In this document: in pieces, positions 1 through 8,306 of the stretch
How the letters are laid out: each line of letters opens with the position of its first letter
Position numbering within the stretch: position 1 is the first letter of the stretch
Assembly: GCA_016706275.1 (NCBI GenBank)
Contig: JADJJY010000001.1
Location: forward strand, 434,001-498,000
From: Chloracidobacterium sp.
Lineage (GTDB): Bacteria > Acidobacteriota > Blastocatellia > Pyrinomonadales > Pyrinomonadaceae
DNA length: 64,000 bases
Direction: 5' to 3'
Notes under the pieces: model-generated
What the model was told of the DNA's origin: nothing
What the model saw: the letters and a program-made list of their open reading frames with translations, nothing else
The model's database searches: none
Translations under genes and position numbers: made by a program

Positions 1-987
1 CTTACGGCCGTCGGGCGACCATGCAGGAAATCCGCTGCGAAAGATCGTGAAGGGCAAATTACGGCTAATGAGTTTTCTCTCGTTACCCGAACTGAGGTCT
101 CTTATCATCACCGCCCATTCGCCTTGCGTCGGCAAAAATCTGACGAATGCGACATTGCGTCCATCCGGGGCAAATCCGATAGTACTCCAGACACGCTCGG
201 CGATCAGTTTTGCCGGACCCCCAAAACGCGAAGTTTGAAACACGTCGCCGCCTGCGTCAAAGCTGTCCTCGTTACGAAAAATGATCGATCCGCTATCATT
301 TGAAAACTGTAGATTGCCAAATTTTTCGTGCCCCGGTATCTCGAGTTTTACGCTCGTTCCTGAAGCAACGTCTTGCAGAAATACTCTATTTTCCTGGACA
401 TACGCGATCGACCTGCCATCAGGCGAAATGATCGGAAACGCGATCTCGCCCGTAAATGTCAGCTTTTGAAACGTCACATTTTCGACCGGCGGCGACGAAC
501 GAGCCGACAAATATCGTGAGCCAAAATAAGCTGAAACACTGAGGACGGTGAGCAATCCAATGACAAAAGCGGCATTACGGTAGCGATGATGGGCGGGTGA
601 CTTGGCGGGAGCATTATTTGTTGTATCTGGGATGTCGGGGCTCGACGCACGGCGGTCAAAATCGCTCGTTACCGCTGTGGCAATGCGATAACCGCGTTTT
701 GGCAGCGTCTCGATGATCGGTCGCCCGTCGACGTCGTTTCCAAGTGCCTGACGCAGCGAATATATGCTCTGCGTCAGATTGCTTTCCTCGACAAACGAGT
801 CGGCCCAAACCGTTTCCATCAACTCATTTTTTGAGACGACCTCGCCCCGTTTCGCGACGAGCAGGCACAAAACGTCTATCACTTTGGCCGCCAGCGGCAC
901 AATTTCGTCATTTCGCCTAAGGATCTTCTCCTCAGTGTTTAGGCGAAACCCGCCGAACTGAAACCAATTTTTACCAGGCTCGCTCAT
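1..987 (-). CDS. CadC-like winged-helix regulator with TolB-like repeats (partial)
   Basis: The frame opens at an ATG (985-987) and runs off the left edge, so only the first 329 codons are visible. Residues about 8-105 form an OmpR/CadC-type winged helix: FGGFRLN, then GEVVSKNELMETVW, then ESNLTQSIYSLRQALG, then ETLPKRGYR. One membrane segment follows near residues 150-170 (FVIGLLTVLSVSAYF). The rest contains PD40/TolB-type beta-propeller signatures (ISPDGRSIAY, FAPDGRNVAF, WSPDGRK). This architecture is a one-component membrane-anchored regulator with an extracytoplasmic propeller, common in Acidobacteriota. The inducing signal is unknown. It is divergent from the exported-protein island at 1117-5946 and may control it; that link is inference from position only. 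Confidence 0.85.
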   Translation of the reverse strand, partial: MSEPGKNWFQFGGFRLNTEEKILRRNDEIVPLAAKVIDVLCLLVAKRGEVVSKNELMETVWADSFVEESNLTQSIYSLRQALGNDVDGRPIIETLPKRGYRIATAVTSDFDRRASSPDIPDTTNNAPAKSPAHHRYRNAAFVIGLLTVLSVSAYFGSRYLSARSSPPVENVTFQKLTFTGEIAFPIISPDGRSIAYVQENRVFLQDVASGTSVKLEIPGHEKFGNLQFSNDSGSIIFRNEDSFDAGGDVFQTSRFGGPAKLIAERVWSTIGFAPDGRNVAFVRFLPTQGEWAVMIRDLSSGNERKLISRNLPFTIFRSGFPAWSPDGRK

Positions 988-1116
988 CAAAATCTGCCAA
1001 TTGAGAAAAAATTGATGTTTTCTTTAGGACTAATAACACCCTGTTTATTCACAATGATTCGTGTCTGAAGAGAAGAGTTATTTTACGACAACTTTCAGAC
1101 CAGACAAAGCAATTTG

Positions 1117-1563
1117 ATGAGGCTGTTAACAGTAAAAATATACCTCAGTACCGTAATGATGGCGGTTTTATGTTCGTGCGGAACGGCTCCGGCAACTGTC
1201 GCGGTTCACGAGGTGTGCCGCCAAACTGACAACAAACGCGTGTTTGTCGAGGGGTATCTGAGGCCCCGCCAGTCGTCTGACCAAGAATTAACAGACCCAG
1301 CCGCCGCGAACCGTTACAATATGCTGCTTGTCGAAAAGAGCAGCGGAACCGGGGCATTTATTACAGTTTTGATCGAGGGCACGGGCTCGCACGAGCCAAA
1401 CAGGATCGACAAATTGCCCATCAGCTATACGTACAACGACGTGCGGATCAACACAAGTTCCGGCCGACAGGTGACCGCCGATGACAGGCTGCTGATCACC
1501 GGGAGCGTTTTGAAAGAGTCTAAACCCTGTGTATTACAGGTCGAGAAAATTGATACACCATAG
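1117..1563 (+). CDS. Small exported protein, possible OB-fold lipoprotein
   Basis: This 148-residue protein is read from ATG 1117; a TTG lies just before it at 1114. The N-terminus is a hydrophobic signal sequence ending near LCSCG, an imperfect lipobox, so it may be a lipoprotein. The body (RVFVEGYLRPR ... DDRLLITGSVLKES ... CVLQVEKID) has the strand pattern of small OB-fold (tRNA_anti-like) domains. That is a resemblance, not a recognised family. It is the first gene of a run of same-strand exported proteins and lies 130 bp from the divergent regulator. Function unknown. Confidence 0.6.
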   Translation: MRLLTVKIYLSTVMMAVLCSCGTAPATVAVHEVCRQTDNKRVFVEGYLRPRQSSDQELTDPAAANRYNMLLVEKSSGTGAFITVLIEGTGSHEPNRIDKLPISYTYNDVRINTSSGRQVTADDRLLITGSVLKESKPCVLQVEKIDTP

Positions 1564-1583
1564 GTTCATAAAAGGAGAACAAA

Positions 1584-2204
1584 ATGAAAAGATTAGTCCT
1601 ATTGATCACGATAATTACAGCCACTGTGGGTATTGCTGGTGCTCAAGGCATGTGCAATGCATTGGATGTGAATATGGGCTTTGCCAATAATGCGCTAAAA
1701 AGCTCGCTCGCAGATACGTTCCACGTTATTAGTGACGATATGCAAAAGCTGCTCTTTACTCCGGATGTGTGGAAAGCCGAACTCGCAAAGGTTATGAACT
1801 GTTCGCCATCGAGCTTTCCTTCAAATTGGATGGATCGCGTTCGTGACAATTACGACCAGCTTAAAGCAATTGCGGATAACGACGGAAAAACTAAAGTCTG
1901 GAAAGAGCGTCCGTTCCAAAGGCCAACGGAGCAAGCGATCGTAAAGACGAAATATCTCGCGAAATATCCGGGCGTTAAGATCCTCAAGATCGGCTCGAAT
2001 TACAAAGACTGGAACGTTTTCAAAAACTCGCTCGGCATACCGACGAATCGTTATATTCGCGGTGAAATCCTATTGCAGATCCCCGGCCGTCCTTACTGTC
2101 AGGCTCAGGAATGGGTCATTAAACAAGCATACAAAGGCGGAGGCTATTCGGCTTCCGTGGCAGAGAATGTAGGTGGTGCAGGCTATTTTGTAATGTGTCC
2201 GTAA
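1584..2204 (+). CDS. Exported protein of unknown function
   Basis: This is a 206-residue protein with a clear Sec signal peptide (residues 1-20, ending IAGAQ) and a good ribosome site (AAGGAG about 7 bases before ATG). The mature part contains several Trp, Tyr and Cys residues (MCN near 23-25, MNC near 71, PYC near 171, MCP at the C-terminus), which could form disulfides in the periplasm. I do not recognise the family. It is the second gene of the exported-protein island, 20 bp after the preceding gene and therefore probably cotranscribed. Confidence 0.65.
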   Translation: MKRLVLLITIITATVGIAGAQGMCNALDVNMGFANNALKSSLADTFHVISDDMQKLLFTPDVWKAELAKVMNCSPSSFPSNWMDRVRDNYDQLKAIADNDGKTKVWKERPFQRPTEQAIVKTKYLAKYPGVKILKIGSNYKDWNVFKNSLGIPTNRYIRGEILLQIPGRPYCQAQEWVIKQAYKGGGYSASVAENVGGAGYFVMCP

Positions 2205-2261
2205 ACAGTAACTGTCATTAGGTTCTAACAAATCATTAAATACAAGGAGTAAATAGTAAAA

Positions 2262-2912
2262 ATGAGTTCAAGGATTTTCTCAAACATTGTTATTTGGGCT
2301 GTGATCGTTTTAGGTATCGGCGTGATAGGTGCGGTCGCCCAACCGAATGCCACGCAGGTAAAAAAGGATGTGTCCGGAGCTAAGACGATCTCAGTTACCG
2401 TTCTGGGAAAAGGGACGCGGGTATGGAGCAAAGGCTATTCGAAATGGGTTTGGGACGTGCCGTATTCGGCAAAGGTAAAAAGCGAAGAGCCAGGCGTGAA
2501 CATACTCGTCGAAGCAACTGCTTCATATGACATCGTGGGCGGGCGTTATGTTTACTGGAGATCATTTGTCGGGTCGAATATTTATGAGGGCATTCCAAAT
2601 CCGACCGAGGCCGAGGTTGCTGCTCTGCTGAAACAGTTTGGGCCGCAAAAAATCATGATGGGCGAATTTTATTCAGCGGTCAAGATCGAAGGCATAAAGC
2701 TTGCGGATAAACCGCGGTTCGAATGGCACAACCTCAACTCTGTTTCGTTTACTGTCTATGCCACATTCACAGAGCAGGTCAATTACACGACAACACGTCG
2801 AATTGCTAAGCCGTACCGGGCAAGGCTCTATCGCGATGGCAAAACCATGCCGTGGAAAAATATTGGACCTTCGGACAATCCAAACGATGACGAAGTTATT
2901 ATTGTCCTTTAG
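2262..2912 (+). CDS. Exported protein of unknown function
   Basis: This 216-residue protein has an N-terminal hydrophobic stretch (residues 5-26, IVIWAVIVLGIGVIGAVAQ) that looks like a cleavable signal. The mature part is rich in aromatic residues and beta-prone (GTRVWSKGYSKWVWDVPYSAKV ... RPYRARLYRDG), with no motif I can assign. An AAGGAG lies about 12 bases upstream of the ATG. It is embedded in the same-strand run of exported genes, so it is probably an envelope component, but no function can be named. Confidence 0.6.
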   Translation: MSSRIFSNIVIWAVIVLGIGVIGAVAQPNATQVKKDVSGAKTISVTVLGKGTRVWSKGYSKWVWDVPYSAKVKSEEPGVNILVEATASYDIVGGRYVYWRSFVGSNIYEGIPNPTEAEVAALLKQFGPQKIMMGEFYSAVKIEGIKLADKPRFEWHNLNSVSFTVYATFTEQVNYTTTRRIAKPYRARLYRDGKTMPWKNIGPSDNPNDDEVIIVL

Positions 2913-2939
2913 GACAACAGTACCTACGAGGTTTTTACA

Positions 2940-3650
2940 ATGAAAAATGCAACGTACATTTCCGGAATACTTTCTTTGATGCTGACGCTTTCAATGGTAA
3001 GTGCGGCCCAAGAAAAGTGCTTCTTTAACAACGGGCTGAAAGACGGACACGAGATCAGATACACCCTATCAGGAAAAACGGTCACCGGCGAGTTTCGCGT
3101 TGCTCGGGATTTTGATTCAGATAATGCTGAGATCTATCCATTTAAGGGAACGGTCACCGGCTCTACAGTATCAGTAAAATTTGCCGGCGAGGCTCCTGAT
3201 TCGCTGCCTGTTTCACCGCCGACAAAACGATGGACGGTTCTCGGGGGCATATTGCGAGTAACGCTCTATGGCAAAAACTACAACACCAATAAATGGGGCA
3301 ATTACACGGTAAACTACAGTGCGTGCATCTCACCATACGATGCCGCCAAATCGATGGCAAAGCGGATCTCATTTGCAAAAGGTTCGACCTCGTGGTCGTC
3401 GGATCTTACCTTTAAGACAAAGGATGAGAAGCAGAGTTTTTGGCTGAATCTGCGAGCAGGTCAGAGCATCTCGGTGTTTGCACCAGGTTGCGGCATCTCA
3501 TTCTTTTATCCGAACAAAACTCCTTACGAAGAGGGGACGGAGATCGACACCTGGGGCGTGGAAAAACTACCGCAGACGGGCGATTACCTATTCACGATCT
3601 CACCCGCAGGCGAGCCCGGGACATGCAGCACTAAGTTTGAGGCAAAATAA
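2940..3650 (+). CDS. Exported protein of unknown function
   Basis: This 236-residue protein has a signal peptide (about 1-23, ending VSAAQ). The mature part starts with a beta-rich segment (EIRYTLSGKTVTGEFRVARDF ... GTVTGSTVSVKFAGEAP). A second region near residues 140-235 (FKTKDEKQSFWLNLRAGQSISV ... LPQTGDYLFTISPAGEPG) resembles the carbohydrate-binding-like or pre-peptidase C-terminal beta domains seen in secreted proteins. This is a loose similarity of pattern. The stop codon overlaps the next gene's start (TAATG), so the two are translationally coupled. Confidence 0.62.
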   Translation: MKNATYISGILSLMLTLSMVSAAQEKCFFNNGLKDGHEIRYTLSGKTVTGEFRVARDFDSDNAEIYPFKGTVTGSTVSVKFAGEAPDSLPVSPPTKRWTVLGGILRVTLYGKNYNTNKWGNYTVNYSACISPYDAAKSMAKRISFAKGSTSWSSDLTFKTKDEKQSFWLNLRAGQSISVFAPGCGISFFYPNKTPYEEGTEIDTWGVEKLPQTGDYLFTISPAGEPGTCSTKFEAK

Positions 3651-3922
3651 TGGCATCGGGACTTCAAAACAAACGACGGTTAAAGGGCGTGATATTCAAC
3701 TTCCTGATCAGCGGGGCTTCTTATGTACTGATGTTATTGGGATTGGTCTTAGGGTTTGTTCCATCGAGTAAGGTTACTCGTTACGGCAACATCAATGCAT
3801 CACAAAAGCCGGTTAATTATTGGGTGACGATCGTCGGCTTGTTCATGATCGGGACAGTTTTTCTTGCGTTGGCTTTATGGGCCCTAAAGCGTTATCGCAG
3901 CAATTTTGGAAGTTATCAATAG
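3650..3922 (+). CDS. Small membrane protein with two TM helices
   Basis: A 90-residue protein starts in the stop codon of the preceding gene (TAATG at 3648-3652). It has two hydrophobic segments, about residues 13-35 (VIFNFLISGASYVLMLLGLV) and 57-79 (VTIVGLFMIGTVFLALALWA), joined by a short polar loop, with a basic N-terminus and a KRYRS tail. The coupling suggests it works with the exported protein encoded just upstream, perhaps as an anchor or export partner. No family recognised. Confidence 0.6.
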   Translation: MASGLQNKRRLKGVIFNFLISGASYVLMLLGLVLGFVPSSKVTRYGNINASQKPVNYWVTIVGLFMIGTVFLALALWALKRYRSNFGSYQ

Positions 3923-3943
3923 CAATAAGTTAAGGAGAATAGA

Positions 3944-4465
3944 ATGAAGAAAATTTTTATATTAGCAATGCTTACCGTCTTTATCGCGGCGTGCGGCGGA
4001 GCGGGCGGCGGCGGTTCGTCGGTGTGGAAAGTCAAATACAAGGGCAAGGACGTGCCGTTTGAGGTAAAGACCTCAGCGTCGTCCATCAGGCCGGACCTCA
4101 GCGAGGGCCAGCTTGTAATCGCAAACTACGACATTGAGATAAAAGACAAATCTGTAATGGGAGTCGCCGACCCGGAAAAGGCCGGTCAGGTCCTAGTCGG
4201 GGTCTATTTCAAAAATAATGACCCAAAGGATTTCAAAGATTCGGTAAAACCGGGCGATTTCTCCGACAAGATCAAATACGTTTGGGTGGCTAACGGCGAT
4301 ACAAAAGACCGAGTCACTTTTTCGGAGGGCGGGGCAGCTGTCCCCGGCAAACTCACAATAACCGAGGTCACGGGCGAAACGATCAAAGGAACGATGGAGA
4401 TCACAAAAGGTGATACAACGATCAGTGGGCCTTTTGAAGCAAAAATATTGTCCAAACACCTATAA
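3944..4465 (+). CDS. Lipoprotein, member of a local paralogous family
   Basis: This 173-residue protein has a signal peptide and a lipobox (FIAAC, Cys17), followed by a Gly/Ser-rich tether, so it is a lipoprotein. The body begins with a GKDVPFEVKTS segment and ends with LTITEVTGETIKGTMEITKGDTT, FEAK. The same two landmarks occur in the lipoproteins at 5377-5946 and 29134-29703, so the three are paralogs. The conserved C-terminal block reads like the last strands of a beta-sandwich. Function unknown. The ribosome site (AAGGAG) is good. Confidence 0.68.
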   Translation: MKKIFILAMLTVFIAACGGAGGGGSSVWKVKYKGKDVPFEVKTSASSIRPDLSEGQLVIANYDIEIKDKSVMGVADPEKAGQVLVGVYFKNNDPKDFKDSVKPGDFSDKIKYVWVANGDTKDRVTFSEGGAAVPGKLTITEVTGETIKGTMEITKGDTTISGPFEAKILSKHL

Positions 4466-4481
4466 ATAAAAAAGGAAAACA

Positions 4482-5369
4482 ATGAAAAATATACTACTGA
4501 TAACAATGGTCGCCGGGCTCGGGCTTTTTGCCTCGGCATGTGGCGGCGCGGCAACTAACAACAGCACCGCAAACAATGCGGCTACGGCAAAAGCACCTGA
4601 GAAAAAAGAAGAAAAGCCAGCCGTGACACTCAAACCCGGCGAAGTGCCGTTTGACGGCATGTCTAACGTCGCCACTACAGCCAAAGCGGGCGAGATCGTT
4701 TTGACCATCGACGAAAGCAAGATCGCCGAGATCGCCGGCGGGGCGAAAGACCCCACGGCTATCTATCAGAATCGCGTGATGGTGACGCCAGGCGAGCTAG
4801 AATCAGAGGTCGAGGATAGCTTTAAGAAAAAGTACAAAGTGGCAAATGCCTATATCATCGCCGTTCCAAAGGGACAGAAAGCCAAGGTCGGTGATGTGGT
4901 TCTGACGTGGTGGCAATCGGGCGGCGGTATGATGCGTGGCTATGTGACCGAGGCGGCTAACCCGGCTGAGCCCACAGTCCGCTATCTCGGTATGTCGCCT
5001 CGCGAAGACAAGAGCGACAAGCTAAAGCCCGATTCATTTATCGTCGTAAATAGCGAATGGGCGCCGGGAGCACCCGTTGTTTCAAAAGACGCTAACGGGA
5101 CCGAATTTGCCTATGTACTTCGGGTAAATGGTGACAAGGTATTGATCTCAGGATTTGCTCGAAAGCTAAGGGTAAGAGCTAAGGCAGATCTGACACCGAT
5201 CCCATATAAGCTCGCCTTTAAGGTCGGCGATGAGGTCAAAGCTGCGTTCATGTCATCGTTCGATCCGGCGACCGTCGTTGCGATCGACCCTAAAGCTGGC
5301 AAGGTAACGGTCAAACGAAAGACGGGCGACGAACAGAAAGACCTAGATTTTGGCGAGGTGACGAAATAG
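4482..5369 (+). CDS. Lipoprotein of unknown function with SH3-like tail
   Basis: This 295-residue lipoprotein has a signal peptide and lipobox (FASAC, Cys20), then a low-complexity linker rich in Ala, Asn, Thr and Lys/Glu (about 21-50) and a globular part. The C-terminal portion (FKVGDEVKAAFMSSF ... VVAIDPKAGKVTVKRKTG) has the spacing of a small SH3-like or Tudor-like barrel. The middle (VGDVVLTWWQSGGGMMRGYV) looks like a second copy of that fold. It lies 16 bp after the previous lipoprotein and 7 bp before the next, so it is almost certainly in one operon with them. No family recognised. Confidence 0.65.
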   Translation: MKNILLITMVAGLGLFASACGGAATNNSTANNAATAKAPEKKEEKPAVTLKPGEVPFDGMSNVATTAKAGEIVLTIDESKIAEIAGGAKDPTAIYQNRVMVTPGELESEVEDSFKKKYKVANAYIIAVPKGQKAKVGDVVLTWWQSGGGMMRGYVTEAANPAEPTVRYLGMSPREDKSDKLKPDSFIVVNSEWAPGAPVVSKDANGTEFAYVLRVNGDKVLISGFARKLRVRAKADLTPIPYKLAFKVGDEVKAAFMSSFDPATVVAIDPKAGKVTVKRKTGDEQKDLDFGEVTK

Positions 5370-5376
5370 GAGCAAT

Positions 5377-5946
5377 ATGAAAAAACTAATAATAATTACA
5401 ATGTGCGCACTTTTTGTGACCGCGTGCGGTAGCGGAGCAGGAGGTGGATCAAGCCTGAGCGTAAAGGCGGGCGGCAAAGACGTTCCGTTTGCCGTGAAAT
5501 CGAGCGGCTCTGATAAGAGTGTATTTACCTACACGCCCGGACCCGGCCAACCACCTCAAACGGCGACCTCGTTTTCTGCTATGTTTGGAAACTACGAGAT
5601 GGACACCACCAACTTCGCTACTATGAAAAAGAAATTGGCATCTGCCGATCAGGCAAGAGTTTCTTTTTCCATCTACGGTGAATCTGGCACGGGTCTTAAA
5701 GATGAGGTAAAGCCTGGAACCTATAAGGTCGATAAAGAGGGTAGGTTCATGTCAGTCAGTACAGTTACGGTAATGACGTTTGCCGATGGTAATGACAAGG
5801 AAACGTATTTCGATCTCAGAGCGGCTGACGCGAAAGGTGAGATCAAGATCACCTCGGTCACGGCTGACGCAGTAAGCGGTTCGATCGACGTGACCGAGGG
5901 CGATAAATCTGTGAAAGGTTCGTTTACCGCAAAGGTAAAGAAATAA
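5377..5946 (+). CDS. Lipoprotein, member of a local paralogous family
   Basis: This 189-residue lipoprotein (lipobox FVTAC, Cys17) has a Gly/Ser tether. It shares GKDVPFAVKSSG near the N-terminus and a C-terminal block (IKITSVTADAVSGSIDVTEG, FTAKVKK) with the lipoprotein at 3944-4465. The match is closer to the one at 29134-29703, which also has a TFADG motif and the same length. A hairpin terminator follows at 5961-5988, so this is the last gene of the island. Function unknown. Confidence 0.68.
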   Translation: MKKLIIITMCALFVTACGSGAGGGSSLSVKAGGKDVPFAVKSSGSDKSVFTYTPGPGQPPQTATSFSAMFGNYEMDTTNFATMKKKLASADQARVSFSIYGESGTGLKDEVKPGTYKVDKEGRFMSVSTVTVMTFADGNDKETYFDLRAADAKGEIKITSVTADAVSGSIDVTEGDKSVKGSFTAKVKK

Positions 5947-5960
5947 GCGTTCTCAACAAT

Positions 5961-5988
5961 AAAGCCCGCCGAGCGATCGACGGGCTTT
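5961..5988. terminator. Bidirectional intrinsic terminator
   Basis: An 8-bp perfect stem (AAAGCCCG / CGGGCTTT) with a 12-base loop is flanked by T-rich sequence on the right and an A-run on the left. It lies between the convergent lipoprotein gene (end 5946) and clpA (end 6012), so it can serve both. Confidence 0.75.
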
Positions 5989-6011
5989 TATTTGTGATCC
6001 ATTATCAGTGA

Positions 6012-8255
6012 TCAGAATTTCAGCGTGAGCTCACCGTCTTTCTCATCAATCAAAGCACTGCCGCCATCGGTGAGTTTGCCAAAGAGGATCTCGTTTGCCA
6101 GCGGCTGTTTGATCTTTTCGTGGATGAGCCGCGACATCGGGCGGGCGCCGTATCGGGCGTCGAAGCCGTTGACCGCAAGCCATTCGCGGGCACCTTCGGT
6201 CAGTTTTACGAGTACACGTTTTTCGGCAAGCTGGCCGTTGAGTTCCTTAATAAATTTATCGACGATTAGCTTGATAATGTCGATATCGAGCGGTTTGAAC
6301 GGAACCCACGCATCCAGGCGGTTGCGAAACTCGGGCGTGAACGTCCGCTCGATCACGCCTTTGGCGTTGCCCTTTGTATCAGAAGCGTTTCTAAAACCGA
6401 CTCCGCCCGACGATAATTCCCTAGCACCGGCGTTGGTCGTCATTATCAGAATGACATTGCGAAAATCAGCTTTCTTTCCGTTGTTGTCAGTCAGCGTTGC
6501 CGAGTCCATCACCTGCAAGAGCAGATTAAAGAGATTTGGATGAGCCTTTTCGATCTCATCGAGCACGAGCACGGCGTGCGGTGTTCGCATGATCGCCTCG
6601 GTAAGCAAGCCGCCTTGGTCAAAGCCGACGTATCCCGGCGGTGCACCGATCAGCCGAGAAACGGTGTGCGGTTCGGCGTATTCGCTCATGTCGAAACGCA
6701 TAAACTCGACACCCAGCACCTCGGCAAGCTGTTTTGAAACTTCTGTCTTACCAACCCCTGTCGGACCCGAAAATAGAAATGACCCGACCGGTTTCTCTTG
6801 CGCACCGAGGCCGGCTCGCGAAATTTGTATTGCATCGACGATCGCATCGATCGCCTCGTCCTGGCCAAAGATGGTTTTCTTTAGGTCGTCACGCAGCGTT
6901 TTGAGCCGTTCTTTTTCGTTCGCAACGACGGTTTTTGGCGGGATCTTTGCCATGCGGGCGATGGTGTTTTCGACCATCTGGACTGAGACTTTTTTAGGAC
7001 GGCGGCTTGCGGGTAATAATTTTACCGATGCTCCTACCTCGTCGATCACGTCGATCGCCTTGTCCGGCAGAAATCGGTCATTGATATATTTGCCGGCAAG
7101 CTCGGCAGCGGTCCGTAGGGCATCGTTGCCGTATTTTACGCCGTGATGCTGTTCGTAAAACCGCTTGAGTCCCTTGAGTATCTCGTAGGTTTCCTCGATG
7201 GTTGGTTCGTTAATGTCAATGCGCTGAAAACGACGTGCTAGAGCCCGGTCGCGATCAAAAGCAGCCTTGTATTCCGCATGTGTCGTTGAGCCGATACACC
7301 GCAATGCCCCTTCGGCCAGCGCTGGTTTTAGTATATTTGACGCATCCATCGAGCCGCCCGACACTGCTCCGGCACCGACAATGGTATGTATCTCGTCGAT
7401 AAAAAGGATCGCATTTTCGTGTTCTTTCAGCTCTGTTATGATCGCTTTGAAACGCTGTTCAAAATCGCCGCGATATCGCGTGCCGGCGAGCACCGCACCC
7501 ATATCGAGTGCAAATACTTTGGCTCCCTGCAAAACCTCGGGCACATTGCCCTCGCTGATCTTTAGAGCGAGGCCCTCGGCCAAGGCTGTTTTGCCGACGC
7601 CCGGTTCGCCGACATAAAGCGGATTATTTTTCTTACGTCGGCACAGCACCTGGATCGTTCGTTCGATCTCAGCGGTGCGTCCGACGATCGGATCGATCTC
7701 GCCGGCCTCGGCTTTTGCGACCAACTCGACACAAAAACTCTCAAGCGGCTTCTTACGAGGTCCCGACTGAAACGGATTTTCGTCATCGTCAAGATCAAAA
7801 TCGGGCAGCATGTCGCCCTCATCAACTTTTGAGATACCGTGCGAAATGTAATTGAGGATATCGAGCCGCGAAACGCCCTGTTGCAAGAGCAGATAAACGG
7901 CATACGATTGCTCGGCCTGGTAAAGTGCAGCGAGTATGTTGCCGCCGTCAACCGCCGGTTGTCCGCTACCTTCGGCCTGAAGCACCGCGTAAGAGATCGT
8001 CGATTGAAACGTCGAAGTCAACTCCGGCATTGTCTTGACGTCAGCCGGTATTTTTTCGAGCTGGGTCTCGAAATATTCCTGCAAAGCCCGCGCAAGTTCC
8101 TCGATCTGTGCACCGCAATTAAACAATATCTCACGCGCCGCCGTGTCTTCGAGCAGGGCAAACAGCAAATGCTCGAGCGTCACAAATTCGTGCTTGTGCT
8201 TGACCGCCTCATCGACGGCAAAGCTCAGTGTTTCTTCTAACTCACGCGTTAACAT
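6012..8255 (-). CDS. clpA: ATP-dependent Clp protease ATP-binding subunit ClpA
   Basis: This 747-residue AAA+ unfoldase is close to the usual ClpA length (about 758). The order is: Clp N-domain (1-145), acidic linker (about 150-160), AAA-1 with Walker A GEPGVGKTA at about 216-224 and Walker B ILFIDE near 284, then AAA-2 with Walker A GPTGVGKTE near 497. The short M-insertion excludes ClpB and ClpC. A VGF tripeptide in the AAA-2 loop (SSGGVGFRN) is in the position of the ClpP-docking IGL/IGF motif. In the family, ClpA hexamers unfold substrates and thread them into ClpP, with ClpS delivering N-degrons. Neither clpS nor clpP is in this window. It stands alone here, convergent with the lipoprotein operon. 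Confidence 0.95.
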   Translation of the reverse strand: MLTRELEETLSFAVDEAVKHKHEFVTLEHLLFALLEDTAAREILFNCGAQIEELARALQEYFETQLEKIPADVKTMPELTSTFQSTISYAVLQAEGSGQPAVDGGNILAALYQAEQSYAVYLLLQQGVSRLDILNYISHGISKVDEGDMLPDFDLDDDENPFQSGPRKKPLESFCVELVAKAEAGEIDPIVGRTAEIERTIQVLCRRKKNNPLYVGEPGVGKTALAEGLALKISEGNVPEVLQGAKVFALDMGAVLAGTRYRGDFEQRFKAIITELKEHENAILFIDEIHTIVGAGAVSGGSMDASNILKPALAEGALRCIGSTTHAEYKAAFDRDRALARRFQRIDINEPTIEETYEILKGLKRFYEQHHGVKYGNDALRTAAELAGKYINDRFLPDKAIDVIDEVGASVKLLPASRRPKKVSVQMVENTIARMAKIPPKTVVANEKERLKTLRDDLKKTIFGQDEAIDAIVDAIQISRAGLGAQEKPVGSFLFSGPTGVGKTEVSKQLAEVLGVEFMRFDMSEYAEPHTVSRLIGAPPGYVGFDQGGLLTEAIMRTPHAVLVLDEIEKAHPNLFNLLLQVMDSATLTDNNGKKADFRNVILIMTTNAGARELSSGGVGFRNASDTKGNAKGVIERTFTPEFRNRLDAWVPFKPLDIDIIKLIVDKFIKELNGQLAEKRVLVKLTEGAREWLAVNGFDARYGARPMSRLIHEKIKQPLANEILFGKLTDGGSALIDEKDGELTLKF

Positions 8256-8306
8256 CTACAAATATCTTACCAGTTTTATGTTGAATGAAAATAGCCAGTT
8301 CGCGTC

